NCBI GenBank assembly: GCA_007258455.2
Contig: VDFB02270651.1
Coordinates: 704,407,360 to 704,471,359, forward strand
DNA length: 64,000 nucleotides
Origin: Sequoia sempervirens
Lineage: Eukaryota; Streptophyta; Pinopsida; Cupressales; Cupressaceae
Direction of reading: 5' to 3'
The translations under genes were made by a program, and so were the position numbers. The notes beneath the pieces were generated by a model. The model was not told the origin of the DNA and did no database searches. It saw nothing but the letters and a program-made list of their open reading frames with translations. This document shows positions 35,459 to 46,336 of the stretch, piece by piece. The stretch's first letter is position 1, and every line of letters starts with the position of its first letter.

Positions 35459-36418
35459 CAGGTTCCGATCCTAGGACCTATATCAGTGATTCCTTTTATA
35501 GATTTATTGATTAAGGCTTCTATCACCATCATTCATCAGGACACATTCTATTTTCCATACTTGAAATCACAGGATGGCTTTGTTTCAGGTATCACTGACT
35601 TGACTACTTCTATAGGTTTGGAGGAAATTCTTGAGGGGATATCACTCCTCTATTCAAATATTTCATATCCGAGACTTCTTCCTTGTCATTCCATTTAGGA
35701 CTTGAGGTTTCTTCAACATCTACCATTGGATTTGCTTCAAACTTCTTTAAGTGGTTTTAAGGACACTTCATTCAGGGGGGCCTATCAATTCTCCATCACA
35801 TTCATCATATCCTAGTCTTTGGATATTGTTTAGTATCAGTTTCCACATTGTCCTGGTTTGTCACACTCTTCATTGATTGTGGCATCTTCATCATCAGGCA
35901 AGGAGACATTTGAGTAGAGTTCAGAGACATCATAGGCATGCACCTACATCCTTCCTTCAATTCCTATATGGAATGGGAAGCATCACTGCACTTGCACTTG
36001 GTTTTGTTTCTTCTGAAAGAGAGACAAGTTGTTTGTCGACATTGGATCATGTTTTGTCTTTAGACACTTACCATTCCTACAGGTGATCACATCTTCTGGG
36101 GGGATATATTGTTCTCTCTTTCCTCCCTATGGGGGAACTATTGTATTGTATCCATGTGACGGATGGTGTCCTTGGGGGGTATTTGGGATTCCTCCATCCT
36201 TCCCATCCTATCTCACATTTTTTGCTTTTTCATCTCCTTTTTGGAGAGGGGTTTTGTTCACACTGGGTTTTCCCCTTTTCTGCGGTTGTGGGAGATTTTA
36301 TGCATCTTTATCATGTACATGGGTACCTTACATGGCCTCGTAGCCAGGACCCACCATCATCATCATCATCTCTACATAATCATTGCATTTTCCTCCCTAA
36401 TTTGAACTTATGGGGGGG
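35459..36418 (+). other. TRIM internal region
   Basis: No protein domain is recognised. The last 250 bp (CTCCTTTTTGGAGAGGGGTTTT onward, about 36230) resembles the 3' non-coding end of copia-B (about 43730), which suggests descent from a copia element by internal deletion. It ends in the purine tract TATGGGGGGG at 36409-36418. Confidence 0.75.
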
Positions 36419-36871
36419 TGTTAGTGTAATTAATTAATTATTACACTAGCATAAGTTAACTTAGGTCATGCATCATTTAGTCCTAGGTTAGATTTTAATA
36501 AATCATTTAATAATGGAGTAATATTCCCTTCCATGTTTGTAGGGATAATATTCCTTCTAGAAGATGAGTTGTTCTTCTAGAACTTATCTCAACATTTAAT
36601 AATTTCCTAGATAGGGTTCACATGTTGTCACATGTTGTTAGATCATGACACATGGCAACATCTCATGCATCTTAGGTTTTCTCTCTTGCCTATATAATCA
36701 GGCAACTTGTACATTTGTAATCAATCCAATTTCATAATGTAGATCAATAATAGAATCTCCATTGTGCATGCCTAGTTGAAAAAATTTCTTTGTGGTTGAT
36801 TATGTTTCCTAGCAAAGGTCCTCCATTGAAGACTACAGCTTCAAGGACCCTATGCATCCATAATCTCAACA
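36419..36871 (+). repeat. 3' LTR of the TRIM
   Basis: Partner of 34991-35446, with few differences; the clearest is near 36780-36805. Confidence 0.95.
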
Positions 36872-37922
36872 TATTATAGGGGCTCACTTCCAGGACACAC
36901 TGTCCTTAAAAGGATCACAACCATAGTTAAGTACAATACAAAATGGTATGGCTCACTGCCAAAATATGAACTGATACAAAGTGCACCTATCTTTTGTTGT
37001 ATTCTAGTTCTTTTGAAGCTTTGAATATGAAGTACTACCCTACTTAGCAGTCACTCAACAACTCTACTTTCATTTTGAACTTCTACCACTAAACACCACT
37101 CATATCTGATATGTCATTTATGTTCACACATCCACTTATCTCTCATAAACCCATGCACCTTTACAATTCCAAAATATCTCATATATATACCCAAATACAT
37201 TGCACACATCAATTAGGTCGGTCTAATTAGATGTAAACAAAAAATACAAAATAGCTCTTGTCAACACCATATAAGATTTAAAAACATCTTTTTGCCCAAG
37301 AAAATTGTGTACTACTCAATTTCAAGTCGGAATGGATCTGAAATAGATTCAACTAACATCCATAAAGTATAACTATTCTTTTGAACACGTATCATGCATT
37401 AGGTTGGCCAAGAATAGGACCTAATACAAAAAATTCCAATCATACACACACTTCTCAAAATAAACACCTTCCAAATTTGATATTACTTCAGTTTCTCTTT
37501 ACATCAACATTAGAGAGACTACCTTTAGAACCATAACATCAAAACAACCTTCTCAAGGAAATGTGGAATCTCCCATGCAGGTATACTGAATAGAGAGATG
37601 ATTCTAGTATACAGAGTTGAACTCTGTCATTGATAACTTTAGTACACATCACAAAACTTCTTGAAATCTTGAATATAGTTGAATGCATCAATCATAATGA
37701 TATGATTAGTTACATCTCTTCTTGCAGTGAAGTGCGGATCCAAAAATTGATGCACTAGACCACAACACCATTAGCAAAGAACACTTAACTAAACCTCTAT
37801 TAGATTAGCTTCCAGTATAGTTAGTATTATAGAAATGACACCAAATTTTCTTCCTACAATATTGACATCAATGAAAACATTGGGCCAGATGAATCAACCT
37901 TTGTATGTACATCTTATGCTCA

Positions 37923-38952
37923 TGTTGCCAGGCTACATCAATGAAGAAAAATTACCAAACTTCCAATAATGCTTTAATGGATGTCCCTTCATTATTACTA
38001 GATATCTGATGTAGTGCACATAATTATAATGCAAGCTTATTTTTTGGATTGTTTCATTTAGCATCACCAATATTCTCCACAAGAAAATTTTCCCTATTTA
38101 AAATGATGGAAATGGTTCACATCTCTCATAGCAATCTATCTTGTAACAACCTTGGAGATGAATTTAGATGCAGTGTGAAAATTAGAACATACTCAAAGGT
38201 TCTTAACAACTATAATAGTTGTACCAAGGGCTATGTTTAACAAACCCAATACAATTGCTAACTTTTCACTATGGTGGTAGATAAATGATTCTTTTATTCT
38301 CAAAACATTATACCTTCCATTATCATTGTATCTACTATTGTACCTCTCACAACCACTATTATTTTATTGAAACTTTTATCCTACTACCTTTACAAAAGAG
38401 CTCCATTTGAAGGCATCTTGACTACATATTATGCAACTCTACAAGTACAACAAGAAGTTTGCAATAAAAAATATGAATTCACTGAAACATTACTATCTAA
38501 GCAACATAGTATCTTCAAATGAAGGAGCACTACAATTGTGACTAAGAAAACACTGTGTAGGAATTGTTAGCACCAAGAAATGAAGAAGATAACACATTGA
38601 ATTAGGTGACTGAGATCACTAAAAGGAATATCATTGTTAGAGAGTTGCAAATTGTGAATTATCCTCTATCCTATAGGACTGAGAAAGGAAGAACACTATC
38701 AAAAAATGATTGAATCATAACAAAAATTCTAAAAAAAATGAAATTTATTGTCAAATGGTGACAAGGATCTATCCTCTAGGTCATTTGCACATGGTGATTG
38801 AGAACATAGTGAGCAAGAAGTAAAAGAGCACTAGATCATAGCACTAAAAAATGGTCATGATTTATGCAATGAACTTCACTATTCTTTTGATCATAAAGGA
38901 GATCAAGTAATAACCAACATACTGATATGTAACAAGAATCACCAACACCAAC
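37923..38952. other. no feature recognised
   Basis: About 1 kb between TE-2 and copia-B. AT-rich, with short open frames only and no motif or repeat that I can place. Confidence 0.5.
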
Positions 38953-39300
38953 TGTTAGAGTAATTGGTTATTTACTTGATTAATTAAACAATATTTGTTT
39001 AATTAATTACAGTTCCCTTTTATCTCTTTTACACTTAAGCTAACATTAGGTGCATAATAATTAATTATTTTATTAATTATTAATGTGCAAGCCTAGGGTT
39101 TTCCTTTTTGACCTATATGTGGTTGAAACTTTTCTTTTGTAATCAATTCCTTTTTTACACACGGGAAAATACAAAGCTCCATATCTTTGAGCATTTTACT
39201 ATTTTTTGTGTTGCTTCTCTTTGCTTCTCCCTGTAGTAGGTATTCCTAGCTTGCAGAGATCTTTGGGCTCCTATGAAGTTGTATTTTATCAACTTATACA
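38953..39300 (+). repeat. 5' LTR of copia-B
   Basis: 348 bp from TGTTAGAGTAATTGG to CAACTTATACA, followed at once by the iMet primer site. The U3 part has AT palindromes (TTAATTAAACAATATTTGTT near 38980 and TAATTAATTATTTTATTAATT near 39060). The 3' LTR is not in the window because gypsy-3 interrupts the element. Confidence 0.85.
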
Positions 39301-39480
39301 TGGTATCAGAGCTTCAAATTTGTAGCGACCTGTTCTTGTTTTGAGAATTTTGCATTGGAAGCAGATCTGGGTTTTAGAAGTTTTTTTGTGTTGCTTCTCT
39401 TTGCTTCTCCCTGTAACAGGTATTCTTAGCTTGCAGAGATCTTTGGGCTCCTATGAAGTTGTATTTTCTCAACTTCTATA
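39203..39480 (+). repeat. duplicated U5 end of the copia-B LTR
   Basis: The last ~95 bp of the LTR (39203-39297) recurs at 39383-39480, exactly 180 bp downstream and beyond the primer site. Copies share GTGTTGCTTCTCTTTGCTTC and TTGCAGAGATCTTTGGGCTC. The second copy lies in the gag leader. Confidence 0.93.
39301..39312 (+). promoter_or_regulatory. copia-B primer-binding site (tRNA-iMet)
   Basis: TGGTATCAGAGC follows the LTR end directly. Confidence 0.93.
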
Positions 39481-39684
39481 GGTTATGCATTGCTTCCTCT
39501 TTCTCAGTTTGTACTAGGGTTTTGGTTTATCTCTTGTGGGGGATTTTTTTTCTCGCTTTCTATCATTTATATCAGAAAATAGAACACCAAAACTCTCAAA
39601 AAATCAAACCCTTCTGCAACTCCTATCTATTCTGAAAGATCACATAATAATAAAACACACAAGTAGGTATAGGTGTAGGGTTTC

Positions 39685-40620
39685 ATGGCAGACTCCTCAG
39701 TTGAGTTACTCACATCACACAACTATCACACTTGGAAGTCTCACATGACGAGGCTTCTTAGGTCATGAGGGTTGTGGTCTTGTTTAGATGAGGTTTAGCC
39801 TTAGTTGCAACATCCTTTTGAGATTCTTCATCACAGGAACAAGATGGATGAAGCTATGGGTTTGCTACCCATGCACATTTTAGACAGTCTTCTGTTTCAC
39901 CTTGATGCTTCACTCACTCCTCAGGCCATGTGGTTGAAGTTTGAGACACTTTTTGAGACCATTAATGAGTTTCGAGCATTACAGATTGAGGTAGAGCTAG
40001 TTTCACTATTACCTGAATCATTTCCCACTATTAAGGATTTTTTGAACAAGTTCAAAACTATCCACACTATTTTATAGGATTGTGGCAAGGATAAGTTAGA
40101 CACAGAGTACATTTACTTGATACTTTCGAAGCTTCGTGGTCCATTTTAGATATTTTCTTCTTCCTTCTATTCCACTATGGATGGTTTGGGTACTCATTTT
40201 ACCATGCCTACCTTTGATGTATTTTGTGAGAATTTGTCTCGTGAGCAGTCACACCCTTCTTAGATAGATATGCTCTTAGATCAAAGAACAAAGCATTGGT
40301 TGCTTAGTCATCTAAGGAGAAATAGAAGTAGAAACCGAAGCCCAAGAAAGATTCTATAGACAGTGAGCATTCCTCCAAACCAACTCCTAAGTCTGATTCC
40401 AAACCACCACCTAATCTGAAATAGGGGAACTCTTCAAAGTCTGGTGAGTCTTCCTCCAAGACTAAGAAGAAATCAAGAGACACTTATAGTTTTTGTGGCA
40501 AGGAAGGACATCCAGTTTCCAGGTGTTGGAAATGATTAGAGGCTTTAGAGGAATCCATGCAGTAGCATCACATCTCCTCATCTCAGTCGTCTTCTCCTTC
40601 CATAGGGAAAGGCCATACTC
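39685..40620 (+). pseudogene. copia-B gag
   Basis: The start ATG at 39685 gives MADSSVELLTSHNYHTWKSH, the usual copia Gag opening where the NYxxW motif follows soon after the start. The gag core continues through DASLTPQAMWLKFETLF (about 39905) and ALQIEVELVSLLPES (about 39975). A Lys/Ser/Pro-rich linker leads to a knuckle at about 40490, YSFCGKEGHPVSRC, whose first Cys has become Tyr. TAG and TGA stops interrupt, including 40075-40077 after IHTIL, and there is one frame change near 40290. Gag forms the particle and binds element RNA. Confidence 0.88.
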
Positions 40621-41940
40621 TCACTACTTGAGCATTGACCTATGGGTCCACTTGGATTTTAGATTCTAGTGCTTCTCACCATATGACTCACACTCAATAG
40701 TTGGTCACTTCTCTTGCCTCTTGTGGTACATCACAAATTGCAGTGGGTGACTCTACGCACCTTTCAGTCTTGGGTTCAGGTTCTATCTCTTTGGATGCGG
40801 GTACTCTACAAGATGTTCTGGTTGTTCCTGAAATCTCGACGAACCTCTTGTCCATTTATCTAATTTTCCATTCAGGCTCTCATAAGATAGTTGAGTTCTC
40901 ACCACATGATGTGGTTATTCAGGACCTCTATGACTCTGATTTGGTTGTGGCTACTAGGTATGTTGATACTACATCTCGTCTTTACATATTTGATGAATTT
41001 GAGCTTTCTGAGGGTACAGGTTCATCTCTTATAGCTCATGCAGATTCAGTGAGTAAGCTTTGGCATGAGCGTTTGGGCCATGTCAATTACAGATATCTTC
41101 AGCAGATGAGTACACAGGCAATTGTTCTTGGTCTTCCACAAATTTCTTGCACAGACGGTGTTTGTCATGGTTGTGTGCTTGGCAAGCATCATAGGGATCC
41201 CTTTCCTAAGGGAAGATCCACTTGTGCTTTGGCACCCTTGGAGTTAATTCATAGTGACCTTATGTCATTTTCTACTCCTTTTTCTTGGGCCAAGTATGTA
41301 CTCACATTCATTGATGACTTCTCCAGATGCACATGGGTGTACTTTCTTAAGTACAAGTTTGATGTCTTTGATTCCTTTCAAATCTTCAAGACATTTCTAG
41401 AGAAGTAGTCTAGCCTTTCTATTCAGCAGATTCATACAGATAATGGGGGGAGTATGTGAATTGAGCTTTCAAAGATTTTTGCACTGAGCATGGTTGGCAG
41501 CATCAGTTTATTGTTCCCTACACCCCTCAGCAGAATGGTGTCACTGAGAGAAAGAACGGGACTTTACGGGAGATGGCAAATTGTATGATTCAGTCCAGGT
41601 CCATGGATCCATCTTTTTGGGCTGAGGCAATTAATTGTGCCAACTATATTCAAAATCAGATGCCTCACAAGGTGATTCAACATATGACTCTTGAGGAGGC
41701 TTGGTCTCATGACAAGCCTCATGTTTCATCATTTCGAGTATTTGGTAGTGAGGCATGGGCCTTTATTCCTAATGCTCAGAGAGCCATGGAGTGGAAGAGT
41801 CGAACCCTCATTTTTTTTGCTATTGTGAGGATGTTAAGGCGTACAGGTTGTTTAATCTTGATTCCAGAGAGGTCCTATTTTGATGGGATGTCTAGTTTGA
41901 TGAGCACCTTCCCACAATGGATACCCTATCTCTAGTGTCT
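40621..41940 (+). pseudogene. copia-B protease and integrase
   Basis: The protease active site is at about 40656 as WILDSSASHHMTH; the usual LDSGAS has a Ser for Gly. The frame 40701-41408 carries the copia linker (LQDVLVVPEISTNLLS), the integrase zinc finger (HERLGHVNYRYL, then CHGCVLGKHH at about 41165) and the first catalytic Asp in LIHSDLMSF. A TAG at 41406-41408 follows FKTFLEK. The second Asp is in HTDNGGS (about 41440), followed by a frameshift near 41453. PQQNGVTERKNGTL (about 41525) gives the Glu. The rest, to about 41935, is the integrase C-terminal half, with a further frame change near 41815. Confidence 0.9.
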
Positions 41941-42099
41941 ACTTCACTACCTACTCCTCCCACTATAGCTCTTCAGGATTATGTTGAGGATGATTCTGAT
42001 GAGGATGTTGCTAATCCCCCATCTCCACCTCCACTTGCTCCACCTCAAATTCCCAAATGGGCTTGCTTTACTATTGAGCAGCAGGATCTATGGCACGTG

Positions 42100-43703
42100 A
42101 TCCTTCAAACACTCGTCGCACTCGTTCTCATACTATAGGTTCTAGTCTTTTGAGTCATGCTCTTTAAGAGGATCCTCAAAAGTTTTTAGAGGTGAAAGGT
42201 CACCCTGAGTGGGATAGTACTATGGAGGAGTATTCTTCTTTGATGAGGAATAGTACTTGGGATCTCTGTCCCTTTCCTAAGGGCAGAAAGATGGTTCAAT
42301 GTAGATGGTTGTATCGTACCAAGTATGCTACTGATGGTTCTATTGATAAGTACAAATCACGTCTTGTTTTGAAGGGTTTCTCACAGGTTGAGGGTATTGA
42401 TTACTCTGAGACATTTTCCCCTGTCGCCAAGATGAATTCTATTCACTTTGTACTATCACTTGCAGCTTCTAGGGGATGGCCCATTTTTCAGATGGATGTG
42501 AAGAGTGCATTCTTACATGGTGACCTACAGGAGGAGATCTATATGGAGCAACCTCAGGTTTTTGTGCAGGATACTTCTTTGGTTTGCAGACTTTGGCATT
42601 CATTATATGGTCTGAAACAAGCCCCTCGGGCTTGGTATGAGAAGATGGACTCTTTTTTTCTCTCCACTGGTTTCACACGCTGTCATTCTAATCCCACAGT
42701 CTATCTTTAGAATCTTGAGGGTGAGATCCCGATTCTTGTGCTATATGTTGATGATCTCCTCATCATAGGTAGCTCATCCACTATGATTTAGCAAGCTCAG
42801 TGAGCTTTGATGGAGCAGTTTGAGATGACAGATATCGGTCTTCTGCACTATATTCTTGGTCTTCAAGTGATTCAGTCTTTTGATGGGATCTTCATTTACT
42901 AGCAGAAGTATGTTATTGATATGCTTTAGCACTTTAGCATGCTTGATTGCAAGCCTACCCCCACACCTTTTCAGTCAGGGGTTGTTTTGACTACTACTTG
43001 CCCCACTCCTTCAGTAGATTCTACACTTTATAGGTAGTTGGTTGGCAGTTTGTTGTACCTGACTCACACTCATTCTGATCTTTCCTTTGCAGTTGGCCTT
43101 GTCTCTTGATTCTCCCATGATCCTCATGAGAGTCACTGGAAAGCTGCCATATGTATTTTGAGGTACATTCAGGGCACCATTTCTTATGGCATTCACTACA
43201 CATCAGGGGATCCTCACATTGTTGGCTACACTGACTTAGATTGGGCTGGTGATGTCAATGATCAGAAGTCTACTTCTAGCTTTGTTTCCTATCTTGGGTC
43301 TGGTCCTATCACATGGTCTTGCAAGAAGCAGACTGCTCACGCATTATCATCTACAGAGGCTGAGTACCAAGCTATTGTGCTCACTAGTCAGGAGATTTTA
43401 TGGCTTCGATAGTTGATGACTGAATTTGGTTTTCCTCCTAATAGTCCCACTATTCTTTGGTGTGACAATCAAAGTGCTATACACATTTCTCACAACCAGG
43501 TGGAGCATCAGCGGATGAAGCACATTGAGCTTCATATCCATTTCATCAGATAGTTGATTGAGGATGGTTCTCTCATCTTGGAGTATGTTCCCACTACCGA
43601 GTAGGTTGTAGACATCTTCACAAAGCCTTTTGAATCACCACGCTATCTTCAGTTGCACTCTATGCTTAGGGTGAAGGAAGTTGTCTTTGGGTGGTCTTTA
43701 TGA
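42100..43703 (+). pseudogene. copia-B reverse transcriptase and RNase H
   Basis: RT opens with HPEWDSTMEEYSSLMRN at 42200 and keeps KARLV-like (KSRLVLKGFSQ), QMDVKSAFLHGDL (catalytic Asp, about 42495), YGLKQAPRAWYE and an intact YVDDL (about 42747). RNase H runs about 43150-43600 with TDLDWAGDVNDQKST, LSSTEAEYQAI and WCDNQSAIHI, the expected three acidic motifs. After 42709 the frame is cut by TAG codons at Gln positions: 42900-42902, 43410-43412, 43551-43553 and 43602-43604, among others. The final stop is TGA 43701-43703, in the same frame as RNase H. It copies element RNA into cDNA. Confidence 0.93.
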
Positions 43704-43823
43704 GGCCTTCCTTCATATTTCTTTTAGCATGTTCTTCTATCTCCTTTTGGAGAGGAGTTTTTTCCCACTAGGTTTTCTCCTTTTTCTCTGCTTCATAGAG
43801 ATTTCCTTGTATTTGGGTATTGT

Positions 43824-44819
43824 AGTGCCCTTAGCACACATGCCCCGTTCCGAATGGGGACCCTCTTTTTCTTTCGCCTTGCCAGGTTGTTTTTTTTGTC
43901 ACTGCCTCATTTTACGTGCCCCATTTTTGTGCCTCAGGTGGTCAATGTTCTTCCAAAAGTTTCATCATAGGTTGACCATGCTTCCCCTTGGCTCATTTTG
44001 TCAAGTTTTGGTGCCTTGCAGGTTCCCTCTGGTAGTTTGCCTCTGCTAGCGGCCTTGGGCTAGGCTGGGCTTGCCCCTTCGGGTTTCCTTGGCCGGGTTT
44101 CCCTATTGTATCCTCCGTTCTTGATGGTGGATGAGTTGTGTCTTCCCAGACCCCAAGTCTCGGCTCCGTCATCACCGTCTGAAAGTTTATGAAGAAATCA
44201 TGGCTGCTTTCGAACATTCCAGGCCCGAACTTTCAGACTTCCGTGTCCAGAATTTCTTGAAGGTTTCGCTGTTCCTGACAGTGGACCTTTGGTAGAACTC
44301 CACCCTCCAGGCCCCGGATCACTCTTTGCCGCCACTGACCCCTCTGAGTTGAAATTTCCAAACGACCACCGCCTTGTGCCCTCCCGACCTTCGGACCTCG
44401 GGTCTCCTGCCGCTGTTAGTAAATTTAAATACACTGACCCAAGTGTCTACCATACTTGCATTTATTGCAGCCATTAATGCTATTTGGGGTATAAATTGCT
44501 TGCCCAAGCCTGTCATTCTCACTTGTCAGTGTCACAGTGAGAGATCAGAGCTTGCCATAGAGGAGCCCACCGTCATTGAGACCTTCATGCTCATGCCTGT
44601 TGCCTTCGCTTGCCAACCGCTTGTGGGTTGCATGCCTCCCCACATCGAGTGTTTGAGATAGGTTTTCCGTTCACCCTCCCGAACATTGTTTTCATGATTT
44701 TGTAAGGCTTAAAATGAATAATAGCAATCAAAAGACATGTAGATGATGAAATATGATATAATGAACAAAACCCATGTCTTAAAAACATGAGAAAGCCATT
44801 GAAGGTACCCTCATGATCA
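43824..44819 (+). repeat. left LTR of gypsy-3
   Basis: It matches 59585-60583 from GTGCCCTTAGCACACATG. The TATA box GTATAAATT is near 44489. The right boundary is placed at CA 44818-44819 because ATTTGGGGCTCCACC, similar to the gypsy-A primer-site layout, follows; similarity to the right copy continues beyond it. Confidence 0.7.
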
Positions 44820-46336
44820 ATTTGGGGCTCCACCTCACCACGGCTATTCTTCGTGCAGGGGCATTTGTCCCCTCTGGCCCCGGGTCCTCTCTTCACCAAA
44901 GAAGCTAAAATGAAGAACATTTTCAAAATGGCAATTTGACCCTCTGGGCCTAGATCTTCGGACCTCCGTCCTTCCCTGGTTGTCGAGTGTAACTTAAACG
45001 TAAATCTGGTCAGCACTTTGCATCTTTGGGCCCAAGCCATCAGACTTCCGTAATCGGAAGTCCATGAAGATGCTGCCAAATTCAAACGGAGATCTCGCCC
45101 TGACCACCTGAGCCCTGGGGAATGCCTTCCTCATCATTGTCTGCTGGTGAAAAATTCACTACTGCCCTTCGATCCACTGGGTCCTAGTTCTCAGACTTCC
45201 ATCCCAGGATTCTGTGTGATCTTCACTATCATGAACAGCGAACGCCTGACATCCTTTCACTCCCTAGGTCCCAGACCTCCTTTCATGGATGGGAGGCCTG
45301 TGTAAACATTGAACGTCCTTAATCGCACTGAGCTTCGCCATCCGAGACTCCATTCCATCTCTGCCACTCAGTAATTTAAAATCATGCCCACCCTTCCGAG
45401 CTCTGAGCTCCAGGCAGCTCGTCACTGAGAAAAACTGAAGATTAGAATCCAATGACAAACACTAATGCTGAGCCCGGTACACCTGTTGGTGGTCTGCGTA
45501 ACATTCAGAAGTCACCAAGACCTCACACCGAGGATCAACCCTTTGTCAATATGCTTGTTTGGCGAGACACGAGGGAGTCGGTGAGACCTCTCATCAAAGA
45601 CACAAATCTTTCACCAGTGGGAATTCTCCTTGATTGGTCAACAAGACTTTCGAATCTCGCTGAGACCTTTCTCTGAGGCATACTTTCACATCGACTGGAA
45701 ACTTCTAGTCACTGGGAAAATGGGTGATGTCTCACCACTAGGCTATCAATGGAATGAACTCACTCTGTCTAATTGAAAATCAAAAAACTCCTGATGGCTT
45801 CCTCCCATCTTGGGCTCGAAGCTCTGGACTTCTGTCCAATGATTACTGTCACAAATGGCAATGGCTCCGCGGCATCCCAACACCTTCGGCCCGGGTCACT
45901 TGAAAATTGTAAGTTGACAAACGTCCTTTGATCTGCCGATCCCTGGACCCCAGAGTTCTGTCTACGAAACTCCGTTTCTGTTGGGTCATCCTTAATAGCC
46001 ATATGCAGATGACTTTTTGGCCTTAGACCTCCGGATGCTCCTAGATCAATCCAAATGAGCCCAAATTTGAAATCTAACTTCGACCCACATGCTTAAATCC
46101 AATCCTCTTTATTATGATCATTTTGAACCATCAAAATTCTATCAGGAAAGATCTCCCAGATCATTCCTTCCCATTTTCCTTTCCAAATAGCATTCCTGCC
46201 AGGGAAGCCCAGCCATCCAGGCCCAGACTATCCCAAAGCCCTCAACTATTAAAAATGGATTTCATTTTTGGGATTTCGGCTAACATGAACACTTTTGTGA
46301 TCAATTGCATTGACTATGCCTTTTCTTGTAGAATAT
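44820..46336 (+). other. gypsy-3 leader
   Basis: About 1.5 kb, GC-richer than the rest of the window, no ORF that survives comparison with the second copy (60584-62075). A primer site is likely at its left end. Near 45520-45700 it holds several GAGAC motifs like those in the gypsy-A LTR. Confidence 0.6.

Larger units (their letters stand above)
34991..36871 (+). mobile_element. TRIM-like small LTR retrotransposon
   Basis: LTRs of 456 and 453 bp (34991-35446, 36419-36871) flank only 972 bp. Both start TGTTAGTGTAATTAATT and end ATCTCAACA. The 5-bp target duplication TATTA is at 34986-34990 and 36872-36876, and the TE-2 LTR at 19127 supplies the empty site. The LTRs are closely similar, so it is a recent insertion for this window. 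It codes for no complete protein. The ends and primer site are of copia type. Confidence 0.95.
19127..37922 (-). mobile_element. TE-2: relative of TE-1, split by gypsy-A and carrying a TRIM
   Basis: The parts are 3' LTR 19127-20411, internal region 30929-34756 and 5' LTR 34757-37922. Gypsy-A (20412-30928) separates the 3' LTR from the internal region, and a 1.9-kb TRIM (34991-36871) sits in the 5' LTR. The iMet primer site at 34743-34755 gives a minus-strand orientation. The protein content matches TE-1: coiled-coil/zinc-knuckle Gag, then an unknown ORF2, no pol. I could not find a clean target duplication; the outer right boundary near 37922 is approximate. Confidence 0.8.
34757..37922 (-). 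repeat. 5' LTR of TE-2, interrupted by the TRIM
   Basis: Segments 34757-34990 and 36877-37922 together match 19127-20411. The insertion point, with TATTA on both sides, corresponds to the uninterrupted AGTATATTATAGGGGC at about 19350. The right end is set where similarity to the left LTR stops and may extend further. Confidence 0.82.
38953..43823 (+). mobile_element. copia-B: Ty1/copia element cut by gypsy-3
   Basis: It has a 5' LTR, primer site, gag, protease, integrase, RT and RNase H in copia order, all on the plus strand. The coding end is at 43703. The 3' untranslated part stops at 43823 where the gypsy-3 LTR starts. The remaining 3' end, including the 3' LTR, should lie beyond the window on the far side of gypsy-3. 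Confidence 0.9.

Noticed and set aside
19122..37927. A target duplication for TE-2 (ATGCT on the left)
   Set aside because: ATGCT also occurs inside both LTRs near their right ends, so the match may be chance; the outer right end is uncertain.
44591..45085. Minus-strand open frame of 164 codons in the gypsy-3 leader
   Set aside because: No motif, and the colinear second copy (about 60360-60850) does not keep it open.
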